Source of the DNA: an uncultured Acidimicrobiales bacterium
Lineage (GTDB): Bacteria > Actinomycetota > Acidimicrobiia > Acidimicrobiales > SZUA-35
NCBI GenBank assembly: GCA_937922785.1
Contig: CALAJQ010000010.1
Coordinates: forward strand, 62,001 to 126,000
DNA length: 64,000 nt
Direction: 5' to 3'
The notes under the pieces were generated by a model. It was not told the origin of the DNA and ran no database searches. It was given only the letters and a program-made list of their open reading frames with translations. Every line of letters starts with the position of its first letter. Position 1 is the first letter of the stretch. This document shows positions 27,018 through 37,257 of the stretch, in pieces. The position numbers and the translations under genes are program-made.

Positions 27018-28211
27018 ATGGTTAGTGTGAATCGAACAAGGAGTTCTCGGCCAATTCGGCTGGGCCCCTTCTTGCGGGGGATCGTCGCTCCCGTTGAGTC
27101 AGCGCTGCTTGCGCTGGGACAGAAGCGGACTCCGCTTACTCCTGACGCTCGCTCAAAGGTCGTCAGAGACCTTTTTCACGAAGGAGAGCGCCGAACTGCC
27201 TTCCTTCACAGGTTCTACTGCCTGATGAGTCTGTCGGTTGGCATCGCTGTTCTGGGTGTCCTGGCAAACTCCACCGCAGTCGTGATTGGAGCCATGTTGG
27301 TCGCCCCCCTCATGGCTCCGGTCCTTGGAATCTCTGCGGCCATCGTCATGGACTGGCCACGACGAGCCGCTAGCGCAGCTGTCACTGCCACGTTCGGTTC
27401 CGTCCTGGCCGTGGCACTAGCGGCACTCGTGAGCGCAATCATTCCTGGCGATCCCCACCCGCTGCCGTCTGAGCTGCTGGCTCGCACCTCGCCCACAATG
27501 GTGGACTTGGGAGTTGCCCTGGTCGCTGGAGCCGCTGGCGCTTACTCACACGTTCGCCGTCAAGCCTCTGATGCCATTGTTGGTGTAGCCGTCGCAGTGG
27601 CGCTGGTGCCACCGCTAGCAGTTGTTGGAATCACCCTTCAGCTCGGCTTGTACCGAATGGCCTTAGGAGCAACCCTGCTGTTCCTCGCCAACGTTTCTGG
27701 AATCATCACCGCTGGCGCCATCACCTTTGTTGCCTTCGGATTGGTGCCACTGGGCAGACTCAACAACGCCTCGCTGGGAATCTCTCGGGGGCTTCGACTT
27801 GCCGCAGTAGGAACCCTTATCGTGGTGGCTCCGCTTCAGATCGTTAACGAGTGGCATACAACGCCAACGCTTGAGTCCAGGCCTGAAGAAGTGGTGATGG
27901 ACACCGTGAACGACTGGCGCTCTGACGTGTCATTAATCTCGCTGCGCGTCGACATGGAAACCGCCGATGCGGTCCCTCGAATCGAGCTAACCCTGGCGCA
28001 GGCCTCCGGTGACTCTGGCCCACTGGGCGTCGAGGCCTTGGCCGATGAGCTGGCAATCAAGATTGGTCGACCAGTAGATCTGGTAGTCACATCCTTGGAG
28101 AGCAACACACAGGTGGCCTCCGCTGATGATCCGACCGAAGAGTCCGACGCTGACGAAGTCGTACCAGACCTAAGCGAACCGCTTGCTCACGCCGGGGTGG
28201 CATCAAACTAG
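27018..28211 (+). CDS. DUF389 family membrane protein
   Basis: NSTAVVIGAMLVAPLMAPVLGISAAIVMDW and VGVAVAVALVPPLAVVGI signatures. Confidence 0.92.
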   Translation: MVSVNRTRSSRPIRLGPFLRGIVAPVESALLALGQKRTPLTPDARSKVVRDLFHEGERRTAFLHRFYCLMSLSVGIAVLGVLANSTAVVIGAMLVAPLMAPVLGISAAIVMDWPRRAASAAVTATFGSVLAVALAALVSAIIPGDPHPLPSELLARTSPTMVDLGVALVAGAAGAYSHVRRQASDAIVGVAVAVALVPPLAVVGITLQLGLYRMALGATLLFLANVSGIITAGAITFVAFGLVPLGRLNNASLGISRGLRLAAVGTLIVVAPLQIVNEWHTTPTLESRPEEVVMDTVNDWRSDVSLISLRVDMETADAVPRIELTLAQASGDSGPLGVEALADELAIKIGRPVDLVVTSLESNTQVASADDPTEESDADEVVPDLSEPLAHAGVASN

Positions 28212-28239
28212 AAACGTCCTCGGTAGAGCGAGGGACGGC

Positions 28240-28280
28240 AGAGTGGCCCGATTTGGAAGCGTTGGGCCACTCTGTTCTTT
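28240..28280 (+). terminator. Rho-independent terminator
   Basis: AGAGTGGCCC ... GGGCCACTCT then GTTCTTT. Confidence 0.85.
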
Positions 28281-28308
28281 AACTGCGGTTCTTTAACTGC
28301 GGTTCTAC
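28274..28308. repeat. 14-bp tandem repeat GTTCTTTAACTGCG x2.4 in terminator tail
   Basis: Direct reading. Confidence 0.9.
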
Positions 28309-28398
28309 AGAGCGCTTTGTAGGTCGGGCTGACCAACTAATGAGTACTTCGGTGAGTATTTCTGCTTAAGTTTTTTACCCTCTGCGACGAATAACTGG

Positions 28399-29583
28399 GT
28401 GATGTTAAGCCGCCTCCTTGGTGCCGTTGTTCTTCTTGGCGCCCTCCTAGCAGTACCTATCACCCCAGCCTCGGCAGCGCTTTCTCACGATGAGAATCTC
28501 GCGGCCATCATTGTCGCGGATCACAACAAGGCGAGGGTCGCCGCTGGTCTAACCCCACTTTCGCTGCTGGGCCCACTGGCGAACTTCGCAGACGCCAACA
28601 GCTCCACAATGGCTTCTTCTGGATCTCTGGCCGCAACCGATCTGAACAAGGTCATGGATGCCTTTCCCGGCGCCTCGTGGGCTGGCGAGAACACCGCAAC
28701 CATGTTCGACCCGGCATCTTCAGCAACTGCAATCTGGCTTGAGTCAGAGCCTCATGCGGAGACTCTGATGGCTCCGTTCGCCACTCACGTCTACGCCAGC
28801 GTCAGCTGTAGCGCCGACGGTCGACTTTGGGCCACCGTCATTTTGATGGAAAACGTATCGGCCCCTCAGATCCCACCGCCCGAACCGGACTCAACAAGCC
28901 CGGCCGACTCACGATGTGCCCGACCATTCGAACCATTCCGCTCAAGCCCTGATTTTGTTGCACAGCAGTATCGAGATTTTCTGGCTCGAGAAGCTGACTC
29001 AGATGGCATCAACTACTGGGTCACCGAGATCGAGAACCAACTCGTCACTCCAACCCAGTTGATGGCCGCATTCATGAACAGCGCCGAATTTGGCGGACGA
29101 GTAGCGCCGGTTGTGAGAGTGCACCTGGCAACAACTGATGAACTGCCAACAGCTTCACTGCTGAAGTCCACCTTGACCCGCACCGACGATGGCCTAAGCC
29201 TCGCCGCTTTGGGTGATGAGCTACTTACATCGGCCGCAGGCATCGAAACCTATGGCCAGGTCGACGACGAAACGTTTGCCATCGAGATGTACAACTTGCT
29301 ACTCGACCGACCCGCAACCAGCGCTGAGCTCGCCCAAGTTGCCGGCGCCCTTTCTGGTGGGTCATCCCGTGGCGAAGTTCTTGCCGATCTCGCCAATGCT
29401 GGTGAATATCGAGACGGAACCTACGCCCTGGTTCAGGTCTACATGGCTTACGCCGCAATGCTGCTGCGAGCACCCGATGCCGAGGGCCTCCAGTACTGGA
29501 CCCAGGTTGTAAACGACGGTGGCTCGATTGAGGCGCTTCTCGACGGACTGATCCGTTCAGACGAATACCGCAACCGCTTCTAA
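28399..29583 (+). CDS. secreted CAP/SCP-domain protein with C-terminal DUF4214-like repeats
   Basis: Signal peptide; DHNKARVAAGLTPLSL, GENTATMFDP, FVAQQYRDFLAREADSDGINYWV. Confidence 0.88.
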   Translation: MMLSRLLGAVVLLGALLAVPITPASAALSHDENLAAIIVADHNKARVAAGLTPLSLLGPLANFADANSSTMASSGSLAATDLNKVMDAFPGASWAGENTATMFDPASSATAIWLESEPHAETLMAPFATHVYASVSCSADGRLWATVILMENVSAPQIPPPEPDSTSPADSRCARPFEPFRSSPDFVAQQYRDFLAREADSDGINYWVTEIENQLVTPTQLMAAFMNSAEFGGRVAPVVRVHLATTDELPTASLLKSTLTRTDDGLSLAALGDELLTSAAGIETYGQVDDETFAIEMYNLLLDRPATSAELAQVAGALSGGSSRGEVLADLANAGEYRDGTYALVQVYMAYAAMLLRAPDAEGLQYWTQVVNDGGSIEALLDGLIRSDEYRNRF

Positions 29584-30779
29584 ATCTTGGTGAACCGGCT
29601 TACACATTCGATATGTGAAGTGTGACCGAACATGTCAACCACCACGGTTCGCTCTAGCTGATAGCCATGGCCGATCAGCAGCCCGGCGTCTCTTCCTAGC
29701 GCTGCAGGGTCACAGCTAACAAGGACTATCACCGATGCATTGGTTGCTGCCAGCACCGCAGCATCGTCCGCCCCCAGGCCCGCCCGGGCTGGATCAGCGA
29801 TAACAGCGTTGAAGTCAGAAGCCGTCCAGTCGCCGAAGGCAGCGACGGTTAGCGTCGAGTCTTTAGGGAGGTTCACCTTGGCGTCATCGACGGCGTGGGC
29901 ATTCAGCTCGACTCCCGTGATGGTTCGCCCTCGGCCACATAAAGAACCGAACAGCCCAACGCCGCAATAGGCGTCTAGCAGTGGACCTTCAATCTCACCC
30001 AGCATCTCGTTCGCCAGATCGGTCAGAACCTTCGCACCGTCGGGCCGACACTGAAAGAAAGACTGAGCAGAGATCCGGAATCGTTGATCGCCAATCGTTT
30101 CGTGAATGAATGCCTTTGCACCTGCGTCGAGCTCGTCTTGCCCGACCACGAGCACATCTTCGGGTACCTGCACCTGATCGGCGCTCGGACTTACCAGAAC
30201 CATCCGTTCGCCCGTGTTTGCCCCCACCCTCACCATGACTTCCGATGCTGACCCAAAGCGCCCTTCGGTCAGAATCTGTTCCGCCAAGGGGTGGGCAACC
30301 AGGCAACTATTAACCAGAACCGGCTCGTGAGACTCCGCCTTTCGATACCCGGCCCGACCCTCTGAAACGATGGCCCGGACGGTTGTGCGGTAACCATTCG
30401 GATCCAAGGACGGTCCGGCTTCTACGACGCTGTTCACCAGCTCTGGAGCTAGACGGCCGATGCGTTCCAGCGAGTCGGTGACAATCTTGCGACGCAGCTG
30501 TGACTGAGTCTCTGGTGTTGCGTGTTGCCAATTGCATCCACCACAACCGTCGGGCACATGCGGACATGGCGGCTCTTGGCGGCCCGCAGCACCGTCGATG
30601 ACTTCCACAAGCCGGGCATTTGCGAAGCGCTTCTTGGCCTTCACTACCTCTACCGCAACGGTGTCTCCAGGGATGGCACCCGGCACAAACACCACCCGAC
30701 CATCGTCATCGATCCCGATCCCGTCGCCTCCGCCAGCCACTCGAGAAACGGAGATTTTCAGATTTCTTGCCGATACCAC
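29580..30779 (-). CDS. class I SAM-dependent RNA methyltransferase, TrmA/RumA family
   Basis: CPHVPDGCGGCNWQHA Fe-S cysteines; LLDAYCGVGLFGSLCG; VSCDPAALGRD. Confidence 0.93.
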   Translation of the reverse strand: MVSARNLKISVSRVAGGGDGIGIDDDGRVVFVPGAIPGDTVAVEVVKAKKRFANARLVEVIDGAAGRQEPPCPHVPDGCGGCNWQHATPETQSQLRRKIVTDSLERIGRLAPELVNSVVEAGPSLDPNGYRTTVRAIVSEGRAGYRKAESHEPVLVNSCLVAHPLAEQILTEGRFGSASEVMVRVGANTGERMVLVSPSADQVQVPEDVLVVGQDELDAGAKAFIHETIGDQRFRISAQSFFQCRPDGAKVLTDLANEMLGEIEGPLLDAYCGVGLFGSLCGRGRTITGVELNAHAVDDAKVNLPKDSTLTVAAFGDWTASDFNAVIADPARAGLGADDAAVLAATNASVIVLVSCDPAALGRDAGLLIGHGYQLERTVVVDMFGHTSHIECVSRFTKI

Positions 30780-30816
30780 CCTCGAAGAGTGGCATGCAGT
30801 AGCCGTTCAGGCCAGG

Positions 30817-31512
30817 ATGGCGGCCATGAGTTCTGATTCTCGCATCCAAATCGCCCCGTCCGTCTTGCCCGCCGACTTCTCCAAGCTGGGCGACGAGTGC
30901 ATCGCTCTAGAAGAAGCGGGCGTCGACAGAATCCAGTTCGACATTATGGACGGCCGCTTTGTCCCCAATCTCACGTTCGGAGCGGCAGTGGTGGCGTCGG
31001 TCCGAGACAAGGTAAAGATTCCCTTTGAAGCCCACCTGATGATTGAGGAACCGGACCTGCTCATCCCCGAGTTCATCGATGCCGGCTGTGAGATCATCAT
31101 CGTTCATGAAGAGACCGCCACCCACCTTCATCGGACGCTGTCCAGAATCAAAGATCTTGGTGCTCGGCCCGCAGTAGCCCTGAACCCGCACACGCCGATC
31201 TCCAGAATCGAACACGTTCTCGACTTGTTGGACATGGTGCTGATCATGACCGTGAACCCGGGCTTTGGCGGTCAGGCCTACATCTCAACCATGGAACCCA
31301 AAGTTGAGGCGACCCGTGCTTTGCTAGACACTGCCGACCATTGGATCGACCTGGAAGTCGACGGTGGCATTTCTGACAAAACCGTTTCAGGAGCCGCAGC
31401 CGCGGGGGCGAACGTCTTGATATCTGGGTCGTGGCTCTACAAGCACCCAGGCGGTTTGGGTGCCGGAGTGAAGGAGTTGCGTGAACTTGGCCAAGCCGCC
31501 GCAGGTCAGTAA
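30817..31512 (+). CDS. rpe: ribulose-phosphate 3-epimerase
   Basis: IAPSVLPADFSKLGDE, FDIMDGRFVPNLTFG, MTVNPGFGGQAYI; start chosen between 30817 and 30826. Confidence 0.95.
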   Translation: MAAMSSDSRIQIAPSVLPADFSKLGDECIALEEAGVDRIQFDIMDGRFVPNLTFGAAVVASVRDKVKIPFEAHLMIEEPDLLIPEFIDAGCEIIIVHEETATHLHRTLSRIKDLGARPAVALNPHTPISRIEHVLDLLDMVLIMTVNPGFGGQAYISTMEPKVEATRALLDTADHWIDLEVDGGISDKTVSGAAAAGANVLISGSWLYKHPGGLGAGVKELRELGQAAAGQ

Positions 31513-31521
31513 GGCTCTGTC

Positions 31522-31591
31522 TCTTAGAATTGCGGCGTCTTAGAATTGCGGCCTTCGCTAGCCTGCGTCGCTACCTAGCCTGCTTCGCTAT

Positions 31592-31595
<4 letters not shown>
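31522..31595. repeat. two adjacent short tandem repeats between convergent rpe and clpP stops
   Basis: TCTTAGAATTGCGGC at 31522 and 31538; then TTCGCTAGCCTGC / GTCGCTACCTAGCCTGC / TTCGCTATTTAG. Confidence 0.9.
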
Positions 31596-32206
<611 letters not shown>

Positions 32207-32469
32207 CCACACAGCGTAGTGATAACTGATGCCAGTGGTGCGGAGGGCCGCTGGGTCCCCCAAGTCAGCCAGACCCTCATGCCCGCGCCCCCTCTCTCCC
32301 AAATTGGTGTCACCTGCAGCTGACATTTAGAGAAGATTTGAAATTTTGGCATGGCACCTGATGGCACCAACTAGCCAACTGAGATCGACCTAGCTGGAGT
32401 TCTGAGTCTCGGCTAGTTATCCACAGAAAGTAGAACCTGGCTACCTTTGAGACTTGACCCCAATTTTTT

Positions 32470-32556
32470 TGGTGCGGAAGGGGGGACTTGAACCCCCACA
32501 CCCGTAAGGGCGCCAGGACCTAAACCTGGTGCGTCTGCCAATTCCGCCACTTCCGC
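32470..32556 (-). tRNA. tRNA-Leu(UAG), CCA encoded
   Basis: Reverse strand GCGGAAGTGGCGGAATTGGCAGACGC...CAGGTTTAGGTCCTG...GGTTCAAGTCCCCCCTTCCGCACCA. Confidence 0.96.
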
Positions 32557-32624
32557 GTGACACAATCAATGTATTGCAACAGCGAGTGTAGTGCAGAGCG
32601 CATGCACCCATGCACGAAATCTTT

Positions 32625-33608
32625 TTACTTCGCCAACGAGTTGACCAGCTCCCAGACTTCGGGAGCTACCTGCACGGTGTCAGTGGCTCTGGCCCCGGTA
32701 CCGGGAAGCCGTGCTCCCTCTTGGGCGGCCACCACTTCGGCCAGTGCCTCGACACGGTCATAGAATCCGTCACCGGCAAAGGCAGCCGGATCGACCACGA
32801 GATAGAACTGGCCGATGTCGTGATGAGGACCCTCGGGCGCCTTAAGCGGCGGAATGGTTGTACTGGGCAACGACGCCGTCAAAGCGCTGGCCAACAGTTC
32901 AACCATTAGGCCAAGGCCATAGCCCTTGTAGCCACCGGTTGAGACCAGCGAACCCTTCAACGCTTCGGCCGGGTCAGTGGTCGGGTTACCGTCGGCGTCG
33001 ACTGCCCAGCCAAGTGGAATGGATTCACCAGCAGCGTTGGCCATCGTGATCTTGCCTAAGGCAACAGCGCTGGTGCTGTAATCGAATTGGAAGGCCACTC
33101 CCCCATTTCGGGCGGGCACAGCCATCGCCATCGGGTTTGTTCCAAGAATTGGCGTCGAGCCACCTGGAGGCGCAACTCGGGCGGTCGAGTTAGTGGCACC
33201 GATGGCTAGCAAGCCGACTTTGGCGAATTGTTCGGTGAAGTAACCCAGCGACGTGCAGGTGTGGCTGTGCTCGATTGAATACCCAACGGTGCCGTTGGCA
33301 CGAGCTGCTTCAACGGCGGTTTCAAAACCGGCTTTGAAGGCCCACTGGGCGAAGCCGAATTTTGCATCAACTCGAACTGCGCCCGGGTTGTCATGGGTGA
33401 CCACCGGGTCGGCGTCACCAAGTACGCGGCCCGATTCCAGCTGCAGGCAATAACTCTCCATGTAGTACAGCCCACAGATCCGGTTGCCGTTGGACTCGGC
33501 CACGCGCACCGCGTTGGCTACCGAGTCTGCGACGGCGCTCGGTGCACCGTGGGCAGTCAAGGCTCGGGCCGAAACGGCTTCGATTTCGTCAAGGCTTACG
33601 TCAATCAT
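32625..33608 (-). CDS. Ldh family (malate/L-lactate) oxidoreductase
   Basis: ATNSTARVAPPGGSTPILGTNPMAMAVP; GGYKGYGLGLMVELLASALT. Confidence 0.93.
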   Translation of the reverse strand: MIDVSLDEIEAVSARALTAHGAPSAVADSVANAVRVAESNGNRICGLYYMESYCLQLESGRVLGDADPVVTHDNPGAVRVDAKFGFAQWAFKAGFETAVEAARANGTVGYSIEHSHTCTSLGYFTEQFAKVGLLAIGATNSTARVAPPGGSTPILGTNPMAMAVPARNGGVAFQFDYSTSAVALGKITMANAAGESIPLGWAVDADGNPTTDPAEALKGSLVSTGGYKGYGLGLMVELLASALTASLPSTTIPPLKAPEGPHHDIGQFYLVVDPAAFAGDGFYDRVEALAEVVAAQEGARLPGTGARATDTVQVAPEVWELVNSLAK

Positions 33609-34201
33609 TGGTTCTCCTCACCAGGAAGCTCATCAAGCTTGAGAATTACGTTGTTTAGGGCTCGGGCCCGATGGCTGATCTCAGCCTTCTCCGAGCTTGC
33701 CATTTCAGCGAAGCTACGGCCATCGCTCTCGATTGGAATGAAGACCGGGTCATAACCAAAGCCGCCGTCACCAACCGGGTTGTGCCCGATAGTGCCATCA
33801 ACTCGGCCATCAGCCAGCACCTGGCGGCCGTCGGGCCAAACAACTGCGATCACTGTTTCAAAATAGGCCGAACGATCGTCAGCTCCGTCTAGTGCTGAAA
33901 GCAACTTCGATACGTTGGCTTCGGCATCACAGGCCGGACCGGCGTAACGAGCTGAATACACACCAGGTTCGCCACCGAGCGCAGTCACAAACAAGCCGGT
34001 GTCATCGGCCAACGCAGGAGCGCCCGTAAAGGTAGCGATTTCAGCAGCCTTCTTAACGGCGTTGCCGACAAGAGTGTCTTTGTCTTCGATGGTGTCCGGG
34101 GCTGCGTCGGGGCGCGGCACGATCTCGAACTTGCCTTCCATCAACTCGGCAAGCTCGGCGACCTTTTTCGGGTTGGCCGACGCCAGCACTAACGTGCGCA
34201 A
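33605..34201 (-). CDS. rdgB: XTP/dITP diphosphatase (RdgB/HAM1)
   Basis: TLVLASANPKKVAEL, ADDTGLFVTALGGEPGVYSARYAG, GFGYDPVFIP; TTG start assigned. Confidence 0.95.
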   Translation of the reverse strand: MRTLVLASANPKKVAELAELMEGKFEIVPRPDAAPDTIEDKDTLVGNAVKKAAEIATFTGAPALADDTGLFVTALGGEPGVYSARYAGPACDAEANVSKLLSALDGADDRSAYFETVIAVVWPDGRQVLADGRVDGTIGHNPVGDGGFGYDPVFIPIESDGRSFAEMASSEKAEISHRARALNNVILKLDELPGEENQ

Positions 34202-34208
34202 GTTGCCG

Positions 34209-34937
34209 CTAGCCCCGGTCGGGACGAGCAGGCGGAGGTGTTGAAACAACAGCCTTCTGCATGTCAACCAATTCGCCGATGCCCTTCTGAGCAAAATCGA
34301 GCATCTGGTTTAGCTCGTCACGGCTGAACGGAGCGCCTTCGGCTGTGCCCTGAACTTCGATCATCCCACCTGACCCAGTCATCACAACGTTCATGTCAGT
34401 CTCAGCAGTGGAGTCTTCGATGTAGGGCAAGTCCAAGCGAGCTTCACCGTCGACGATGCCAACGCTGATCGCCGCGCAGAAATCGGTTAGCGGGTGGGAC
34501 TTAATGGTGCCAGCGGCAACCAAACGGCTTAGCGCATCGTGCAAGGCGATGTAGCCGCCGGTGATCGAGGCAGTTCGGGTACCGCCGTCAGCTGAAAGAA
34601 CGTCGCAGTCAACAGTGATAGAGACATCGGGCATCGCTTCCATGTCGCAAACTGCGCGAAGGCTGCGGCCGATTAGTCGCTGGATCTCCATGCTGCGGCC
34701 GTTTTCACGACGGCGTACGCGGTCAGGACTAGAACCCGGAAGCATTGAGTACTCGGCGGTGACCCAACCTTTGCCTGTGTTCTTCATCCACCGGGGCACG
34801 TCAGTCTGCACAGAAGCGGTGCAAAGCACGTGGGTGCGACCGGCCTTCACCAATACAGAGCCGTCGGCCATGTCGGTGAAGTCTCGCTCGAATGTGACCT
34901 GTCGTAGTTCGTCTACTTCACGATTATCGGGGCGCAT
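34209..34937 (-). CDS. rph: ribonuclease PH
   Basis: [49 protein letters not shown]. Confidence 0.97.
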   Translation of the reverse strand: MRPDNREVDELRQVTFERDFTDMADGSVLVKAGRTHVLCTASVQTDVPRWMKNTGKGWVTAEYSMLPGSSPDRVRRRENGRSMEIQRLIGRSLRAVCDMEAMPDVSITVDCDVLSADGGTRTASITGGYIALHDALSRLVAAGTIKSHPLTDFCAAISVGIVDGEARLDLPYIEDSTAETDMNVVMTGSGGMIEVQGTAEGAPFSRDELNQMLDFAQKGIGELVDMQKAVVSTPPPARPDRG

Positions 34938-34966
34938 TATTTAGCTCAGTTCTTTGTCAGTTCAGG

Positions 34967-35785
34967 TCAGCGGCTGGGAGGATCCCAGCGCATTGCATCA
35001 GTTAGTTCGGGTCCCAACAGTCTGGAGCCGAGATTCTTGAATGCCGCCACATCTCCTGAAGATATGAACTTATGCTGCCCGGTTCGGCCTGGGGCTGGAT
35101 GATTCAGATCTTGAATCGTCAGCAAGTCCTTAAGTTCGAACGCGGTTTCATCCGCTGAGGACACAAGAACAACATCGCGACCCATCACATCGGCAATGGG
35201 TCGAGCCAGGTACGGATAATGGGTGCAGCCCAGAAGCAGAGTGTCGACGTCGGCATCAACTACGGGTTTCAACAGCGCAGTTGCCAACACGTTCACCTCT
35301 GCACCGCTCACAACTCCGCGTTCCACAAACTCAACAAAACCCGGACACGCCGTGACCGTAAGGTTCAGGTCAGCCGGCGGGTTGGCGGCTTTAACCGCTG
35401 CCGGGTAGGCCTCAGAACTCACGGTCCCGACGGTGGCGATTACGCCAATCCGATTCGATTCGGTTACGTCCAACGCTGCTCGAACACCTGGCTCAACAAC
35501 CCCTATGACGGGGATATCCAGAGCCGCGGAAAGCTCGTCAAGCGCGGCAGCTGCTGCGGTATTGCAAGCAACCACGAGGATCTTGATGTCGTATTTGGCC
35601 ACCAAGTGGTTCGCGATTTCGAGGCTGTGACTGAGCACGACGTCTTGGGGCTTGGAACCGTATGGGTATCGGGCGGTGTCACCCAGGTAGACAAGGTCTT
35701 CGCCGGGCAAAAGGTCAATTGTGGCCCGGGCAACGGTTAGTCCACCGAACCCAGAATCGAACATTCCTATCGGCCGAGAGTCCAT
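34967..35785 (-). CDS. murI: glutamate racemase
   Basis: IGMFDSGFGGLTV, VVACNTAAAAAL, LLLGCTHYPYL. Confidence 0.97.
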   Translation of the reverse strand: MDSRPIGMFDSGFGGLTVARATIDLLPGEDLVYLGDTARYPYGSKPQDVVLSHSLEIANHLVAKYDIKILVVACNTAAAAALDELSAALDIPVIGVVEPGVRAALDVTESNRIGVIATVGTVSSEAYPAAVKAANPPADLNLTVTACPGFVEFVERGVVSGAEVNVLATALLKPVVDADVDTLLLGCTHYPYLARPIADVMGRDVVLVSSADETAFELKDLLTIQDLNHPAPGRTGQHKFISSGDVAAFKNLGSRLLGPELTDAMRWDPPSR

Positions 35786-35840
35786 TGCCCAGACACGTTA
35801 GGGCGTGTGACCCACCACCGGGCGTACTTGATAGGTGGAA

Positions 35841-36005
35841 CCTCCCGATTTCTTTCTATTTGTTCTGAGGTCACATACCTTCAGTGCTTACGCAGGTTGG
35901 TCAGGCTTACTGGCGATGCCTTCTGGGGAGACTGACCTCCTGCGTAAAGATCGTGGGCAAATGACAGAAACGCCGGACACAATCGTGTCCGGTCGTTTCA
36001 GTTTT
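35841..36005 (+). ncRNA. candidate structured ncRNA with own terminator; 6S-RNA-like rod architecture (5' end approximate)
   Basis: Stem TTACGCAGG/CCTGCGTAA plus GGTCAG/CTGACC, flanking asymmetric bubble, closing pairs ATTTG/CAAAT and TTTCT/AGAAA; no ORF; strong terminator at 35967-36005. Confidence 0.45.
35967..36005 (+). terminator. strong Rho-independent terminator
   Basis: GAAACG-CCGGACAC-aatc-GTGTCCGG-t-CGTTTC-AGTTTT. Confidence 0.9.
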
Positions 36006-37083
36006 AGGCGAAAGGTGGCTTGTAGTAGTTAGCTCCGCCACCCGAGGCCACGACGTCTTCTAGCCAGCTGCCCTCATACACATCGGTTGGGGCTTGAAGC
36101 ATGTCTGAGGGCTCACCCTCTGGGGTTGTCTCGATAGTCCAGGCTTGGCGCTTATATGTCCAGTTGTCAGGCTGAGCCTCATGAGCGATGCGCCAGTACT
36201 TGCGCGAAGCCTCCTGGTTGCCTTGCTTAAAGAAATACTGGCCAAGCTCAAACGCAGCCGCAGCCCGGGAATGCTCTGGGGTCCGCTGCGCGCTTGCGTC
36301 CATGACCTGGTCTGGCGATAGCGAATACTGCGAATCCGAACCCTTCTCAACCCAGTCGACAACAGCATCGCGGTAGCCAACCGAAACGTCGGGAATCGCT
36401 TTAACGTTCGAAAGAAGCCGCTTCATATCGGGCGGCGTGTCGTCGGGGATTTCCATATCGCTGCTCGGTGAACGATGCAGCGCCGCAGCCTCTGGTGGCC
36501 GAACAAGGTTCAGTTCTTCGTCAATCCAAACCGCCATCGGCACGTTCGTAAAACCAAGAAGTTCGCCAGTGATGTGGGCCGAATCAATGACCGATCGATG
36601 AGTCGGGTTGGCCTTCTCGATCCAAGGCAAGGCCTTCGACCGATCGATGTCCAGAGCTACGGTCACAACTTCGAGCCCCTCTAGTTCCTCGTGCAATGCC
36701 TGCCACCCGGGCAGACTTTCTCTACAGCCTCACCAAGAAGCCCAGGCAACAAGCAGCGTCTTCTTGCCATACATCGACTTCAGACGCCACGGGTTGCCCT
36801 TGTGGTCTGGCAGTTCGAGCTCTGGAGCCCGAACACCGGCCAGTACTTTGGTTTGGCTTTCGGGACCCAAGGCACTTATGCCAGACGCATCGTCGGTGAT
36901 CAGCTCCATGCCCAGCGGCTGAGCTACCCGCATGACGTCCAACATCCCGTCATAATCAAGCGGGGAGTCAATCGGAACACACTGCATGCCCTTACAAAAA
37001 CCTTCTGGCTTTATCTCCCAGCCAGTCCGGGCGGTAAAAACCGCAGGCGACACCTTCAACGAGTCCATCAACATGGTTGCCAA
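36004..37083 (-). CDS. ResA/TlpA-like redoxin, predicted selenoprotein (UGA 36730-36732 read as Sec, W-A-S-W-U-G-C-R)
   Basis: Track ORFs 36730..37083 and 36004..36696 share one frame: ...KKTLLVAWASW-[UGA]-GCRESLPGWQALHEELEGLEVVTVALD...; AhpC/TSA-TlpA-like flanks and a C-terminal TPR-like region. Confidence 0.87.
36698..36716 (-). promoter_or_regulatory. candidate bacterial SECIS hairpin downstream of UGA 36730-36732
   Basis: GUCUGCC [CGGGU] GGCAGGC, 7-bp stem, GGGU apical loop about 21-25 nt after UGA. Confidence 0.72.
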
Positions 37084-37119
37084 CCTAGCTGAAACCTCGG
37101 CTGGGGCTTGATGAGCCAG

Positions 37120-37223
37120 AAAAAGATACGGAGTAGTTCCCGCTGAGTGAGACTTCAGCCGTACGTCCGCGAGAACGCCGAAAAAGATACGGAGTAGTTC
37201 CCGCTGAGTGAGACTTCAGCCGT
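37120..37223. repeat. 61-bp-period direct repeat (two 43-bp identical copies)
   Basis: AAAAAGATACGGAGTAGTTCCCGCTGAGTGAGACTTCAGCCGT at 37120-37162 and 37181-37223; each read on - strand ends in a T-run after short hairpins. Confidence 0.95.
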
Positions 37224-37257
37224 CCGGATAACTGGCATCTGCAAGCCAAACGCTGGG

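Noticed and set aside
35841-36005. tRNA-Sec (selC)
   Set aside because: The stem-rich region has no tRNA-like T-loop or UCA anticodon arm; it does not fold as a tRNA.
37120-37223. CRISPR array
   Set aside because: Only two repeat copies, an 18-bp gap and no cas genes.
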